Below are positions 40,809 to 55,979 of a stretch of DNA of 64,000 nucleotides, piece after piece. This stretch comes from Kappaphycus alvarezii (taxonomy: Eukaryota; Rhodophyta; Florideophyceae; Gigartinales; Solieriaceae), in assembly GCA_002205965.3 (NCBI GenBank), contig NADL03000748.1, positions 682,001 through 746,000 of the forward strand. Direction: 5' to 3'. The notes below the pieces were generated by a model. That model ran no database searches. It worked only from the letters and a program-made list of their open reading frames with translations, and was not told where the DNA came from. The first letter of the stretch is position 1. Every line of letters starts with the position of its first letter. Position numbers and translations under genes: made by a program.

Positions 40809-41639
40809 ATAAGTCACTAGTCGTGTAACTTCTCTTACTTCCTGGATATTCAGATACATTCGCTTGCGTTGCGCTTTTAATTAACCTAGCAGGATCCTTA
40901 GATATCAAGCATTGAGATTTCGTATCCTATAGTATATCGCAAAGAATTGCAAAGGGGTATGAGGTCATCTCTACTATTTTTTGTGGGCTAAATGCCGACT
41001 TGCGTAGCTTGCGCTCTAATTATCCATCGACTGAATCATTAACTGGCAAGATTGGGTATCCAATCTGTACGCTTGTTTACTATTCAAATAGAATAAACAC
41101 CTACTGTATACTTTCATTTTTGAGTCGAAAAGTTCTGTCTGACTTATCTTTTCTGAGCTTCGTGCTTTTTAAACATTCATGTTGGGGTTTCAAACATTTA
41201 ATTCAACTATTATTTAAAAATCGCTCCTTCTTGCTTGGATGAGTATAGTCTATCTCAGCTGACCCCAATCTCTAAAAGAAAAGCAGAATGGGATTCCGGC
41301 TTGGCATCAGCTCAAACTAATTTTGAACCGCTGCATGTCCCACGTTTTTATTTTTGCCATTAGCTGCAGAAGCATTGGTCCAGTCCCAGTTACTTTCATG
41401 ACTGGAAAAAATGATTCAGTGGCGAAAAAAGGTTTCATCGGGAGTCTCTCCCGCTCAAAATGGTTCTACGGATGATAGTTAACGGTAAACAGGTTACACG
41501 TTCTCAATATAAAGCACTTGTTCTGAAAGGATGTTTAGCTACCAGGCTGGACTCTTCATTCAGATTGCAAATATATGGGGCTAAAAAATCCGAGCAATGA
41601 CTCTTCAAAGAATTCCTTTGTGGACTTTATTTCAGTCAT
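40809..41639. other. AT-rich stretch, mostly unassigned
   Basis: Apart from the short continuation of the previous fossil frame to about 40950, nothing coherent is seen. The 80-codon frame at 41000-41242 on + has poor composition. Confidence 0.4.
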
Positions 41640-42351
41640 ATCTCATGTTTGACCTGTTCGAAAAAGCTTCAAAAATCGAATTGGGATTATGAGCGCATAA
41701 GAAAAACTTATTAAATTCTTTGAAATTAAAGAAATACAGTAGTTCAACAACACCAAAATCAAGTGGAATCTAGACTGAGAACAGTTTAGGGAAACTTTAG
41801 TGCTTGCTACTGTCAAATTGTTTTTTTTCACAGCCGGAAAACTGTTTTACGGGTTTAGGACTTCCTGAGACATTCTAAACGTTTATAAAGTACGTCGGAG
41901 CGATATGTAGATTAGCATACATCTATGGAGATTGGTAATATTTCTTTAGGGAAACAATATCAACACTATCTATAGCAGCAATAGTCGTAGATTTGTTTGT
42001 ACAAGCCCATAGATCTTGTACTAGAGTACAATTGGACTATTTTTTCTTTCATAATTTCGTGAGCTTGACGTTCCTCAGCGGTGAAAGAATTGTTCACTAG
42101 TGGAACTGCTCTTTTCCTGCCATCGCAGAATCTACTCGTCGAGAGCGGTTCAAGCCCTGGTACTGGCACAGTAAAAGATTATTTATTCCATCTCCAAAAC
42201 AATAACGGGGTCCGATTCCGAGTACCTGTGTTCGAAGACAATAAGTTGATTTTTTGTATATAAGCAAAGGTATACTTGCTTTATAAAGAACTTGGGATAA
42301 GTCAATGTACGAAAAATTCTCGAAGAACTGAGGAGTATTGCGCAGCCCCAA
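41640..42351 (-). other. Coding-like patch on the - strand
   Basis: Best piece at 42169-41966: PVPGLEPLSTSRFCDGRKRA, then FTAEERQAHEIMKEKIVQLY. Neighbouring frames at 42351-42097 and 41831-41643 are in other phases. Possibly a further piece of the fossil gene downstream (40302-40808). No motif. Confidence 0.25.
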
Positions 42352-45300
42352 TTAAGAGAAATTGTGAGTACCAGTCTCCAGAGAACTCAATCTCGTCATC
42401 TCTATATAACTGATACATGACATCTGCTCTTCTATTTATCACCTTTTTTCTTGATAAAGAAAAGATGCATGAAATTTAACTTTGAAAGAACCAACAGGCC
42501 TGTTGCGTTGACTGATGTAATCAACAAGCACAATGACTGTCATTTGTGGAGAGTTCATCCAAGCATATAGATAAAGAAGAGGCATTTGCGCTGCCCAGAA
42601 GACTACGAGCCATTCATTCTCAATCATGCATTAAAAGCTTGAAACAGTGAGCAATTACAGGTCAGTTAAAGAGTACTAACCGTGTATACTTGAAATAGAA
42701 CATACTCAAATTATTCCTGAAATGTATCCATGTCCACTGAACAAGGAAAAGGGCGTTTCGTTTATCTCAATACAAACAGCTATATTAGTAAAAATTTCAA
42801 GGTATTTAATTTTAAATGAGATCGGAGTCGAGCTCTGTGAATCGGGAGTTATTTTACTATTTTGAAAATTTTGTTGAGACCAGCTTCCACTCATAAAAAG
42901 TTCGAGATTAATATACTAAATGCATTCTGAAGACTAAGGAAACTTCTCTGTTAATTGTGCTTCTGGATAGTTTGATACCCCAAACCACTTCGATACTCTT
43001 CCAAGAAAACTCTGATTTGCCCAGCCTAATTACATCGCGATGGTAGGCCCCGAAGTTTTTAAACTATGTGCAATTCATTAACCTCAGGGAAGCGCCAGAA
43101 ATCTTTAATACTATGAGTAACTTACCATCGCGACCGATATGTTTCTCGATGATCTTGGGGAGGATAATATTAATCAGTTTATATAAAAAATGTTAAATAT
43201 GTGTCGAGCCAAGAGTATGTCAAAAGTGTACTTGGATGTTGGCGGCATTTTCCAAGCCGCCAAAGGAATCCGAAAGAACTGTTAGCGTCCCCTGAGAGAG
43301 AATTCATTAGTATTTTCCTTTTCCGGGTCTCATACAGATATTTGCTGAAACTGCAGCTATATTTTATTGTGTAGCATTGAATACTGGCGCCTTATCCAGT
43401 GAATCTATGGATTCATCAATAAATCGTGGTGAACATCTGTACTGGTCGTTGATAGCGTTGAACTTGAAGTAATTACCGAATAATTGCTTGGTTCCATCTT
43501 GTCTCGGTACCAGTTCGATTTGACTCGTGAGTTCTCATTGAGCGGATCTAGTCAATTTAACATGAAGCACTCGCTACATTTTTATCCCAACCTTGCCGTT
43601 CTTGATTTTTTACGACAATGATTTGATTTCAACAGAAAAATTCAAGTAAAAATTCTATAAATTGTTTATTCGGTTGGATGTTGCCAGCATCTTTCGATCA
43701 CATGGCTTCGTTTCTGGAAAGAATTAATCTTTACTTATTTTAAAAGCTGGATAGGACTGGATTTATCAATTCCTCTACACCTCATCTCCTCATCTCCTGG
43801 TTCCACATAAACACTTATAAATGACTATATTTTTTGTTGGTATGGGCCAAAATATCGAGTAGATGGTTTACCTCGGTTGAAAGACCTGGAATGGTGACTT
43901 CAAAACCGTTAGCATTCTAAAACGTTCCATTTTTTGCCAAAATTTGAAACAAAATCAGTGTTCTGCATTCGTTTAGACTGTGATTACGGCGGGTGATACG
44001 GACAAAGTTCTATATCATAAGAATTGCGTTGTCATTTTATTCCGTAAAAGTGCACAGAAGCGCAGATCTAAACTATACAGCTAGTTAATGAGGTGAGGAA
44101 GGGGAATATTAGTATTCCGTCTCCCTGGAATCAAGAAGTTTATTTGAGGATTATTTTAAGTAACTTACCTCGTAGACAATATCTGTAAAAAAGCTACTGC
44201 TTTCTGGAAATATTTTACCATGTACACCTACTTCCGAATATTGGCATGTTATGCACCTACATGTGCTGTATCCTTCCTGCATATTTCCAAAAACTATACT
44301 GATCAACTCAATTTCGAATTTCTGACGCTCTTTTTGAACAAGAGGGTGAAAACAATGAGAAAACTCCTTTGAATGGCTCCTTTTGAGCTTTTTTGTTGTA
44401 GATTAAACTACAGGAACGAGTGACCGCCCTCAATCGACTGGGAAAGATAAAGAAGCCTCGTTTGGGCTCCTTTGGTGGTTTTTGATTTCATCGAACAATT
44501 TATCGATCATGCGTATGGTGGAAACATGTGTAAAAAACCCTATTACGAAAGAATAGGAAGTAAATCTTCTCCTCATTTTTCTACTAAGTTCGAATTTATC
44601 TTCGAATTTTTCTCTAACTTCTCCGAAGAGTACGTATAGTGGTAGAATGAGGGCAGCTTTATCGTTAAAGAAATTATTTTTGCGCATTTTTTTCTTTGTT
44701 GGAAATAGTGTGAAGTCATAGAAGGTATCTTTTCCATCAAATTCTCGCGCACCAAGCATATGCTATAGATCGTTGTCTTTTTCCTATTATTGGTGTTCAC
44801 GTCACTATCGAGATCCTGTCCGTTCTTGCGCAGCGCATATCTGAGATACGAGCGCACAAGCGTAACTTTTCGGTTTGATGGTTGGATCTTTCTGATAACT
44901 GCATATCGTCTACCTACTCAGATTTACTGCCAGTGAGCTGGTTCGCGGCCCCCAAGATGCGTCGATTTCGAGAAATACTCCGATACGCCCTTTCACGTCC
45001 GTTTCTCCAGATTTTTTGGAACTAGTCACTCACTTTCCCATTGGAGTAAATTAGAGTGTTCTACAGTTTTCCAACTACTCACTGAATTGTATACAACTGA
45101 TTAAACGACAATCTAGTCTATAAGCTCACCTACGTGAGACCTGTCCATTGATCCCTTGGTACTGGGCCTCATCCGGTTATCTTAGAGTAGTACCTGAGGT
45201 GGATAATCTTTAAAATTTGATAACTCTATTTCTAAGTCTTCTACTTATATTCCTCAGCTTACTGTTTCTCGAGCCTTGAGTCAGTGATAGTAGCTCAGAC

Positions 45301-48300
45301 ATGCCTGGAAAAAATATTAGCGTCTGCTGGTGTTCTATCGTCCTTACAGGAATCGACCAACTGCTGATGGAAAAAAGTATGAAAAAGTCCTTAATTCTTT
45401 CATTTCTCTTCTACCGCGCTTGGTAAAAGTCAAAAAATAACCATTGATTGTTAACTAAAAATTTGATACCATGGAGCAAAGCACTAGAGGAGCCAGAACT
45501 TAAGTAAATATCGCAGTTACAGGAACTGGAAGTGATCCAAAATCAATAGAAGTTGGCGTGATTACAGTAGAATTCTATGAAATAACCTAGGTTTGGTATA
45601 CTTGAAAAATTTCTTCTGCGGGGGTACGACCAAACTAACAACATTGATATCTTGGGAAAAGGATCCGTAATTACCTGATGATGGGATTGTAAATTAAATA
45701 TATGTTCCTAGCTCATTAAAAAATATGAGGGAATCTTCACATACTGGGACCGTATACCTTTTTGAGCCTTTTCTGTCCGAATCAGGAGATTCTTGAAAAA
45801 TCAAGTGCAAATACAATGAAAAATCTTCTGGTGTAATTACCACGCTCAGTACTTTAAAAATTACTTTCAAGGTATATTAAACGGTTTCAGTAAAATAAGA
45901 GTGATGAGTGCACAGCTCCAATTAGGTTTTTGCAATGTACGCTTCAACGGGAGACCAATACCGGCGTGCTGGACAGCCACGTAAGTAAAAGAATGTAAAG
46001 ACGGTATATTGCGCTCGGAAAGAAAACACGGACTCCCTACCTTCCTTTAGGTAGATTTGGAGAGCTAGTTGAGGAGTATTAAAAGGGGGTGACCTTTTGT
46101 AGGGTACAAGATTCTTCTCCAGAGAAAATCCGAAAGTTTTAAAACATGTTTAACTAATGCGGTCACCTAGAGAATAGACTCAATTCATAACCCTTGAGCC
46201 ATGGCCTCAATAAATGGATACTGCATGGGACGTTACAGATGTATCCTGGACTGGAAATACGTATTTTACTACATCATGAAGTACGTTCGCGCGCAGAAAA
46301 GACAGGTTCCTACAGCTGACATTCCATTCATTCGAAATTCATGTATCTTATCAGAAGTCTCAATTAGTGGTTCTCAATGAAAATATGAACCTTCTTCAAC
46401 AAAATATTTAATAAGAACTGCATCGCAACCAGTAACACGAACTATAACGTCATATAGTCGAAGCAGCTGCTGGTAACCAAGACCGCTTTAACAATAAAAT
46501 AGTCCATCCTAAACTCTTCCATGCCGAGTTGTTTAGCTACTGAATCATTTCATTGGCCTAATTACTCGTCAAAATCAACCTTTTGACGTACATAGACTAA
46601 ATTATCACCAAGTAAAGCATTAAAATGATAAAATTACTATAGAGTTCGAACATACAGAATTCAAAAAGCTAAGGGCCGGTCACCTCCCCAACTTTCCCTC
46701 GCGAAACAACTTAACGCTGCCAATCTAGTCCATTTTCATGCTTATAGAGGAATAGAAAATTTATCTAAACATTTAATCTGTTTGGGGTTCATATAGAATC
46801 ATTTACTGTAACATAGACGTTCTCTTTTATTAACGCTCGCAGGAACTCGATACCACGACAAGTGCCTCGTATCATAGTTTATAACTACACAGATATCAGT
46901 ATCAATTTCCATCAGTATTGTAACGTAAAAAGTCTCTATTTTAGAGTGCAGTAATCTTGGCTACCAAAAGCGGCAGTTGAAAATGTTTGAAAATATATCG
47001 GAATATTTCCAGCATGTTGAACCGGTATTTTTCGCATATTCGAAATTTTCTTTTTCATGGAGCCAACATTTAAACAAAAAAGTGATTAAAATAGCGCTCT
47101 TTTCCCTGGAAGTTGTTTTGTTGTCATAAATATTGAAAAAATTATTTTACGGCAGGAAGTGGTAGTGGAGTGATAGCATTTCCTATTAATTTGATATTAA
47201 TACCTCATTGTTGAAATGATCCGACTTCGCGCGGTTTTTTGGATACAAATGTTTGTTATAAAATCTCGCCCACTATTCACTTCATATGAAAACCTAATCG
47301 AACAACTTAAATTTAAATTTCATAGAATGCCGAGGTTTCAATGGAAACTAAAAGTAGTGTTGCAATGTGCCTATTAAGTGATATATGATAACGGTGCCAA
47401 GCTAGGTGTACTTTGGCACCTTAAGATCTTTCAATCATAACTAAGTATCAAGACTGATGGCCAGGTGGAGATCAAGCGCTTTTTCAATCCCAAAATACTG
47501 AGAAGTTTTGTGAACTTCCAACCACTAGATTTGAAATCAGATACATCAAAATAATTGAAACTTTTGTTTCAAATTATTTTAGGTACTAAATTCGTTTATT
47601 TAAAATAATATATTTATTTATCACTCTAATAAGCCTCATTACTGTAAGCAACAAATTTGAACTATTATACAACTGTTTAAACATTAGAATGGAAATATCT
47701 AATACTTCTTAAGCTATACTAGAAATATATTTATATTTCGCAAAAAAGTTCGGTGTAAGCGAAAGGAAGTAATTTCAAATCGTAAACAATTGGAAAGAAG
47801 AGTTTAAGTTTCAAGAGTTTTTTGTGGGCTGAAATTTTAAATCTCCAGAAAAAATGCTTCTAACAAGAGTCGAAAAGTTAACCCACTTAATCCCTGATAT
47901 TATCTGAAAAATATAAGCTTGCTGTCCATTTATATGTGAGACGGAAAATACTTGGATAGCTTCTAAGTCAGAATTTCGGATTTTCTGGAAACATTCAAGG
48001 AAGCTTGGGTAACAAATAAGGTCGTGGAAGAACTACTTTTAGACCATTTTAGTAATTTTTTTTACTCCATAAGTCATCAGAGTAATTTGTTTTAACGATG
48101 TTCCGTAGCGATGAACTGACTATTCGCTGCCCTACACTCGTTACGGTGTAAATTTGATTGGTTTCTAACGAACATGTTTGAAACTCCTAAAAGTTTTGAT
48201 TTTGATAGAAATATGGCTGATACTACTAACTTAGTCGATGAGAGCTGCAAAAAACCGCAAAAAGGAGCCATATTTCTTCAATGAGTTGCAGAGGAGAACA

Positions 48301-51300
48301 TTGAATTTTACCCAAACGACTGAGTATTTAGAACACTGCGTAGCTCACTAATTTTGGAGAGAGCATTTTTTTCTATATTATAAGCGGAGTATGAAAATGT
48401 ATTCGGTAATGATTACTGGTGAGCTTTCTGTAGAAATAAGTACTGAAATCAGAATTATATCAAGGAGTCTAGGTTGAATCGCTCCGTTTTTCGTACTAAA
48501 TAAGTATAATAATGACTTTTATAGGCTTTGCGAGCCTGTAGGAGTAATACAGGATGCGTAAATCATTCTTGATTTATTTGGCTCCCTTTATTTTAGGAAA
48601 TACGCAATAGAGCACTATGCAAAGTTTTAATTCTTGCATTTTATTTTTTTGCTACATAGTTTTACCAAAACCACACATCTTTACGATTTGATCACAAATT
48701 GAATTCAAATTACGTATTCGGTAGTAAACAGCCGACTTTTAATACAAAAGCTCCAAATACAGTAGCATATGTGCTGGAAGTCTTATCTTAGTTTGGAACT
48801 TACCTTCATCTAGTCACTGGAGCTTTTTAATAATTAAGAGGGGTTTAGGAAGAATAAAACACAATTTGAGTACCAAATATTAGTTACAAGTGTGCATTCC
48901 TGCCGATTATAGGGAATTTGAAAATGTTAGGTTGACCATTATAATGCAGTATTCATTTTATATTGTCACCGCAGTTCTTCCATATCTGACTATAATGTTT
49001 ATGGTCTCTTTAAATTGCTTCTGTTGTGTTCTTCAATGAAAAGATGGAGTTTAAATTCTTTTTAATTGTCATAAATCTTAAAGGGAAGGTTTGGATCTAA
49101 AATGTTAAGTTTTCTCGAAAACGGAAATAAATCAAAAAACCTAACGAAACCAGGTTATCTCGAGAAAACTGCTGGCCCCCACTTTCCAAATAATCGTATA
49201 CAAGCACGCAGGTCTTTCCCCTCATAATGGTGTGATTTTAGTAACACTTTAATCTATGTTTAATTCCTTTCGTTGTGTCACATGGTCAATGAAAGATGAG
49301 AGTCTAATTTGTATCCACCTCAAAATTGAATAGTGACTCGCTCCTTATGGGTAGTTGTATAAATTGATATATCCGACTTGTTCCGAAATGTCAGTAACCT
49401 ATATTTACGAGAAACGTTCCGTTCATACTACTTCAGAAATTTTTATAGCATCTGAAGAATACGAATGTAAATTTTTATTTACAAAACCTCTTTCAATATC
49501 CCACACAACTATCCTGGTTTGGGCTTCCAGAAACGCAGCCCAATATATTCAGCAGGAGCACGAAATTATATAAAAAAGGGTTTTTACGCAAAAAAGCAAA
49601 CCATTCTTTTTTCAATGTTCTAAAATTTCGATTTTATTGTTGTGCTGGGCAAAGACATGGTTTTCCCTGATCATTATTTTCACCTAGAAGTATAGTAAAC
49701 CTGTCATGTCCGTTTCCTAAAAACCTCCAAATATCACGGAACGAAAAATATTAACAAAAATGTTTTGAAAAAACATCGCATATACAAATCTAATCCGTTA
49801 TATTTATTGAATGTGGCAGAATTTCAGTGCAATATTAACATCTAAAATGTTTCAAAGTTTTCAGGTTTTTATTGGAATTTCTAGGAATTTTAATGATTTA
49901 TGATACTGAAAAGTATTACAAAATAGCGGAAAGCCTGAAAATATCTGGATCAGTTGATTTCAAAATTTTTATTTTGAAAGACCGAACCAGTTTTATATCT
50001 GAATTTATGAATTTATCTAAAAGATTTATTGAATCCGCCCTTTTTAATTAACTCGGACTTGAATGGTATTCTGAACTTATAACAGCGCCTGTCAAAATTT
50101 CAATTGCAAAATAAGCACATTATATTTTGAGTTCTTGAACCAAAAAATGTTTGATTTCTATATTCAAATGAAAAATACTTTATATTCGCGAAAAAGTATA
50201 TTTCTGACTGTATTTTACCGATACCTGCAGACCACTAAAAGTAAAAACAGATATTCACGATATCGAGATTGGGTAAAACATATTTTTTAGGATAAAGTTT
50301 AGTGTCTAATATCCTTTAAAAGAATTAATAGAAGGATTTTAGGGATCAAGATAATTCTATAGCTTTTAGGTCAACATTTTACACGTTTGTGAGTGGCTAT
50401 GAAATTTCTCCCTCTAAAAAGTCAAATTATGGGTTTTTGCGGCCAGAATTTATAAAGGAACATTTTGATCACTTTTCACTCCACTTTGCGGTATCGAATC
50501 TATGAATTGGAGTAAATTAGAATCGAAAAGCCTAAGGTAACAGTTTCCCGGGTAAAATGGAAATCTTTTCAATTAGTGGTAAATAATAGGGAATTTATCA
50601 CCAGAAATATACTTGAAGTGACACAAAAGTAACGGGAAATATATACTTGGCTTAAGTAATGACCAAAAATTATACTTATTCGAAAGTCGGAACACCAAGA
50701 AACTAGTAGTGTCCTGATCCGTAAATTTATACTGCAGCTCTTCTAGTCCTTTCGGAGCAGCTATCTAAATTGATCATTCAATGATACGAAAAAAATAACC
50801 CAGAACAGAGAGCTTTTAATGTTTAGAAGCCCTAATAGACGATATAATGCAACATAAACCCAACCTCAGAGTTTAAACAGAACATTTTATTATGCGCAAA
50901 AATTATCCCTTTTTATTTTTCGCGATTTTTCTCTGGGAGGTTGTAGAATTCATGTTCGTCAAATTATTTCCATTATTTCCTTAGTAAGAGGAAAATGAGT
51001 TTCGAGATATAATTTTTTTATTGAATAGAATTTAGTCAGCTTGAAAATCTTCTTGGTAATCAGGAATGAAAAATGCAGTCTTAGATTGTAACCATAAAAA
51101 ATTTTAGAAAGGAGGCATGAATATACTAGCCTGAAACTTTTGTTAGTTCCCCTACTTATTGAAGGATTGCTGAGAGTCACAGATAAAAAATATGTATTTT
51201 TTTATTTTATTGAAAACTCTAAATATTTCACAGTACCCCAAACACAGTTATCGTGAGCCATATCCAAACTTAAAAGTTTTTTTGTCCATATCAAATTTTT

Positions 51301-54300
51301 TTGGACTTAATATTAATTTAGCTGTTTCTTTTTAGGAACAAGAAGATTTCGATGAAGTTTAATTCGATATTTTTTCTTTTGTTTCTTCCATTGATGACTG
51401 CGGGCCTCTAAGAATTTTGTTTTCTGTATTACTGGCAATTAATTTTATTCAATTACTATAAAGTCCGAACTAATCCCATACCCGAGAAAAGAGGATGCTT
51501 TTTCATAATTTCCTGAGCTATAATATTATGGGCGACCTCGATGTTTCAAGTTAAATATCTCCACTTTAAATCTTCGAAATTCCCGATAAAAACAACGAAT
51601 TACTCGATTTAGAGGTTAACAATCACAATATTCATACGGGTTCATGGCTGTCCCGCTAAAGATAGTAAGTCGTTGGTTAGAATTTTTCCTACGTGACGTA
51701 AAACTAAAGAATAAAGATCTATTTATTTACTTCTGTTAATTAAAATTTTCCTTCAATAATTGACTTTGACTGGTTTATGTTTTTACTGCTTTAAACTTTG
51801 AACGACAACGATTTATTCTTATCATTTTGCAAGGATTTCAACAACGATGTAAAACCATATTTTTCATTGATGGATCAATTTAATTTTTTTAGTCAAATTT
51901 ATGCGACATCACCACATTCTTGATAATATGAGGGATTGAGGAAGTCCTGTTTGCTTTGTTTCGATATTTTTGCAAGACATAATTTAGGTGGCCGAATGTA
52001 TCCAGTGAAACAGGATTTGACATATTTTTACAGTTAGATTTTGTGTAAAATACAGAATTTTATTTCTTACTAATTATGTAAGCCAAAGCACCATTAAGAA
52101 GAGAATCCTACTGGTACTTTGGGTCCAATTATAAAATATAAAATTTAAACATTATTTTGCATGACTTTTGACAGATTTTCGGTTCTACAAAAACTATTTG
52201 TACTTATTCAAGGGGGTCAGAATTATTTTGGCCTTATTCTAAATATTTTTGTCTGTGTTTCGGTATTTTCGCACCAAACCAGCCTAAAGAGCTTTTCAAA
52301 AAATTGAAATGTAAATTACTTGAACACTACAATGTTATACATTAAGAAGAATTACAGGTACCGATTTGTTTCAATTTTCCATTTAGTTGGTTGTGGCTAT
52401 CAAAAAGTAGTTCTGCAACAATATTTCGTCATTTTGAAATGTGTCATATTATTGCAGAAGAAAAGTTATACACTAATTGAACTGGACGATTTTTCGGTCA
52501 GTATTCATTTTTTCTGAGACAAGGATTTTTTCTCAGCTACTTTTAATAATTTTATCTTCAAGTACAATATACTGAACCCTTATGTATGAATAGTCTCCCT
52601 AGCTGGAACATACTACAGTCGGAAGTGAACCTCCCCAATAGGTGGGATATCTTTTGCTAAAGATGCTAAGTTTCGAACTTCAAATGTAACAGAGCTCACT
52701 TTTTCCCTCTTCCTTGTAAATGAGAGCTCTGCTTTATTAAATTAAGGTTTCAATATTGATGCATGTTGGAAGGTATTGAATCAAGGCAGGACTCATGTTG
52801 CTGCGTATATTTTAGGTTTAAGTGAATATAAATATTAACTTATTGCGACCCTCGCGTCTTTATTGTGTTACTGCCTATCAGCGCATTGAAATTTTCACAA
52901 GTTTTCCAGCTTTTAGGAATTAAAATATGTAAATTTTCCCTACATTTAAGGAATGCTATATCTCTGGAAAGGGGGAAAATTTGGGTAATTTATTATTTAG
53001 AAAGTATTGTACTTTCATTCCTTGAAGTGAGGCTACATGTTCCATCAGGAATTGAGGGAGTAGATGCGAGCTGATAAGGTAATTTTTTGAGCGAAAAAAG
53101 TTTCCAGAATCAACGTCAATTTTCCAGCTGTACATCAATCACTTTATACCTCTATCTACATCACTTTTTTACACTTCAATCTTTTCAAAACTGCTTCTCT
53201 TTATTAGATGTTTATTAAATGTTTACGAAATTTTATTAGGTATCAAGGCAGTTATCCAACAATGTCTTTCCAAAATATATACCAAAATTATATATAGACT
53301 CTTGGTATATTATGGTAAGGCGTTCCAATTATGTTTTAGAAGATTTCACGTAATCTACTTGCGATAAAGGTAATGAAAATTTGCTAAAATTATGCATATA
53401 GCCCTCTAGATCTGATTTTAAGTCCCTATCAGGGAATGAAGTTTGTTCAAAATGTGGTAATAGACTGTTCCGAAGACATTACAGGATATTAAATCTTGCT
53501 CCAACACGCTATTCCTGGACATATAAATGTTCCTCAAGTTTATGTGCAGATTAAGAACAACTATTTGCCATTTCGGAAGAATTTGCTGCAAAAATGGTTG
53601 GCAGCCTCCTCTTTTAGCAAAACTTTTTCCTTAAAGTTACTTACCACGTACCGTTTATCAAACATCAATAATTTAAACCTACGATTAACCTTCCTGAGGT
53701 ATCTGTGTCTTTGTACACGTGTATCACTGCAATGAGGTACATTTACATACCAGTTTCAGATGGTAACAAAAGCGATACATTGGCCAACCTAATTTTTTGT
53801 CTCAATGTTTAGCATAAATTCATTTCGCTGGATATATAGATCATCCTTGTCTCTGCATCAATTTCTATAATTTGCAGTAAAACTAGTAAACTTATCTCAT
53901 GCCAATCTGAACCCATGAATCAAAACGTTTTCGAGTAGAGGTTCTTAATGAATTCTCGTATCGTTTCTGTAAAACTTTTTATCACAAATAGATACTCTTC
54001 CTTTCAGTACAGAAATGTTTTTTTGAAAATTGCAGTACATACCCTATTTTTGTGCACCTTTTTGTTTTTAACGAAAAACTACAAGCCTTTTTGGCGTGTT
54101 TCTCACCAATATCATATAAAACGGTAACTATTGATCAGGACTAATTTGAACCATTGTTCCTAATTTCTGAGGATATATCAAGCTTTTTTCGCAGTAAAAT
54201 TATTTTTCCAGGGGCAAGCGATTTTATCGTCTTCAATATCAAATATTTCATAGTTCATAACGATAAAATTTTCCAAAAAACGAGTATTTATGCGCCGGCT

Positions 54301-55979
54301 ATTTTTTTAATCTATGCGTGAATACTTATTTCAAAACTGCTTCACTATATAATATATGGAGATAAGAAATAAAACAAAACTTTTAAATCAGAACAATAGA
54401 GAACTAGAAAGCGGAACCTAGGTACTGCGAGAACGGTAAATTTGCATAAAAACTCGTAAATATAGGTTTCCGAAAAAACATTTGACGTAATTACCGTCTA
54501 ATTACCAATTTAAATCATCAAAAATTTCCGTCTTCCTCAAAGTAAACAATTAATCGCTACTTCATTTTTTTCATCTCCTCCAAGCTGAAAATTTCGCTGC
54601 GGTGGAAACAAATTTCGTGGATATTTCTATAATTATACCTGATAATAATTTTACAATCAGTAACTGAGGCGTTGGAATGCATTTCATATGCGTGATTCCG
54701 TAACATTTTTTTGATTACTTGCTCCTCTAAATTGAAATTTAATGCCTATATGCTCTGATTTACTTCCTCCAATCTTTGCAAAAATTCGTTCACTTTTTAC
54801 CTCATAATTTAATGATACTTAAAGAAAATACGGCAACATAAATACTTCTTGAATAATTTTCCGAAAAAGCTATGCAAATTAATCATTAGACTAACTGTCA
54901 AGTTTTTTTCATATTTCCACCATGTAGTTCAGACCATTTCGTTTATACATTGTTCAAGATGTTATTACATTCTGTATCGAATACGAACACATTCATATAA
55001 TCCGCATGCTTATTTGCTCCCACCGCAAAATGAGTGAAAATGTTATACTCACATATCCTCTTTCTCTGATTATACTTTTGTAAATATCCTCACCAATCTC
55101 AATTGGTGGTACTTGATTGAGTATATAAGGCAATAGTTTTTCAATGCGAGCAAAGCTTTCCGGAAACATAATAAGAGGCGTATTTTGCCATTTTCAACAC
55201 AATCATATAATTTACCCTCCGAATCAATTTTGTTGAGACTTTTTTCCTAGCTCCAATATCGCGTATAATATTTTTTCTCCGAAATTTATAGATATTACAG
55301 ATATTATATTCAGTAGATGTAGGGCTGTACGCAGAGGCAACTAAGTTTCGATTTAAAGTAGAAGCAACCATCAAAAACTTTATTAATTTTTCAAATATAA
55401 TTCACACGAGCAGAACTTTACGATATAAAGATTAATTTTTTCCGTGGCTATTCCTAAATCAATAGTACCCCGCCAGAAATATTATAAGATAGTTTCAAAT
55501 TACCTGCAGTTCATTTCTTTCCCAGCGGACACGACTCATCACGGATAAACTTTTAATACAATCTTCACTCTTTGATTGCAATGAACCTTTTTCTTCCTTC
55601 ACAACATCTGTTGTTCCAACCAGTTACTCAATAGCAATTCTGTGTTGACCCTATATCAGGACTCACTTTGTTATGCTGGCTAAATTTAGTTTCTATATTT
55701 ATTCTGGAACTCTTCCAATAAATTTAGCTTAGAACGCGAACAGGAAAATAAGGAGTTTGTAGTGCAATCATTCTTTGAAGGATTTTCCATTATTATTTAT
55801 CCGTTTTGCGATCAAAATATGATCATTTCAAGACTTGAATCCCCTACTGTTTTCGGTAGGACAAGTTTTCGCTGAGATATGGACCAAAAGAGACATAATA
55901 AGGGCCCTCAAATATCGCTGATATTCACTATGGTTACCTCAGGTAGATCACTGACATTTCTCCTTACCACGCTCTATCT
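42352..55979. other. Long AT-rich desert
   Basis: About 13.6 kb in which no frame exceeds 110 codons and stops are dense. The only patch with protein-like composition is on the - strand at 44857-44430 (DFTLFPTKKKMRKNNFFNDK, FGEVREKFEDKFELSRKMRR), possibly continuing upstream to about 45000 (DVKGRIGVFLEIDASWGPRT). No RNA gene, LTR, terminal inverted repeat or tandem array was found by eye. Whether it hides old element copies needs comparison with other loci. Confidence 0.4.
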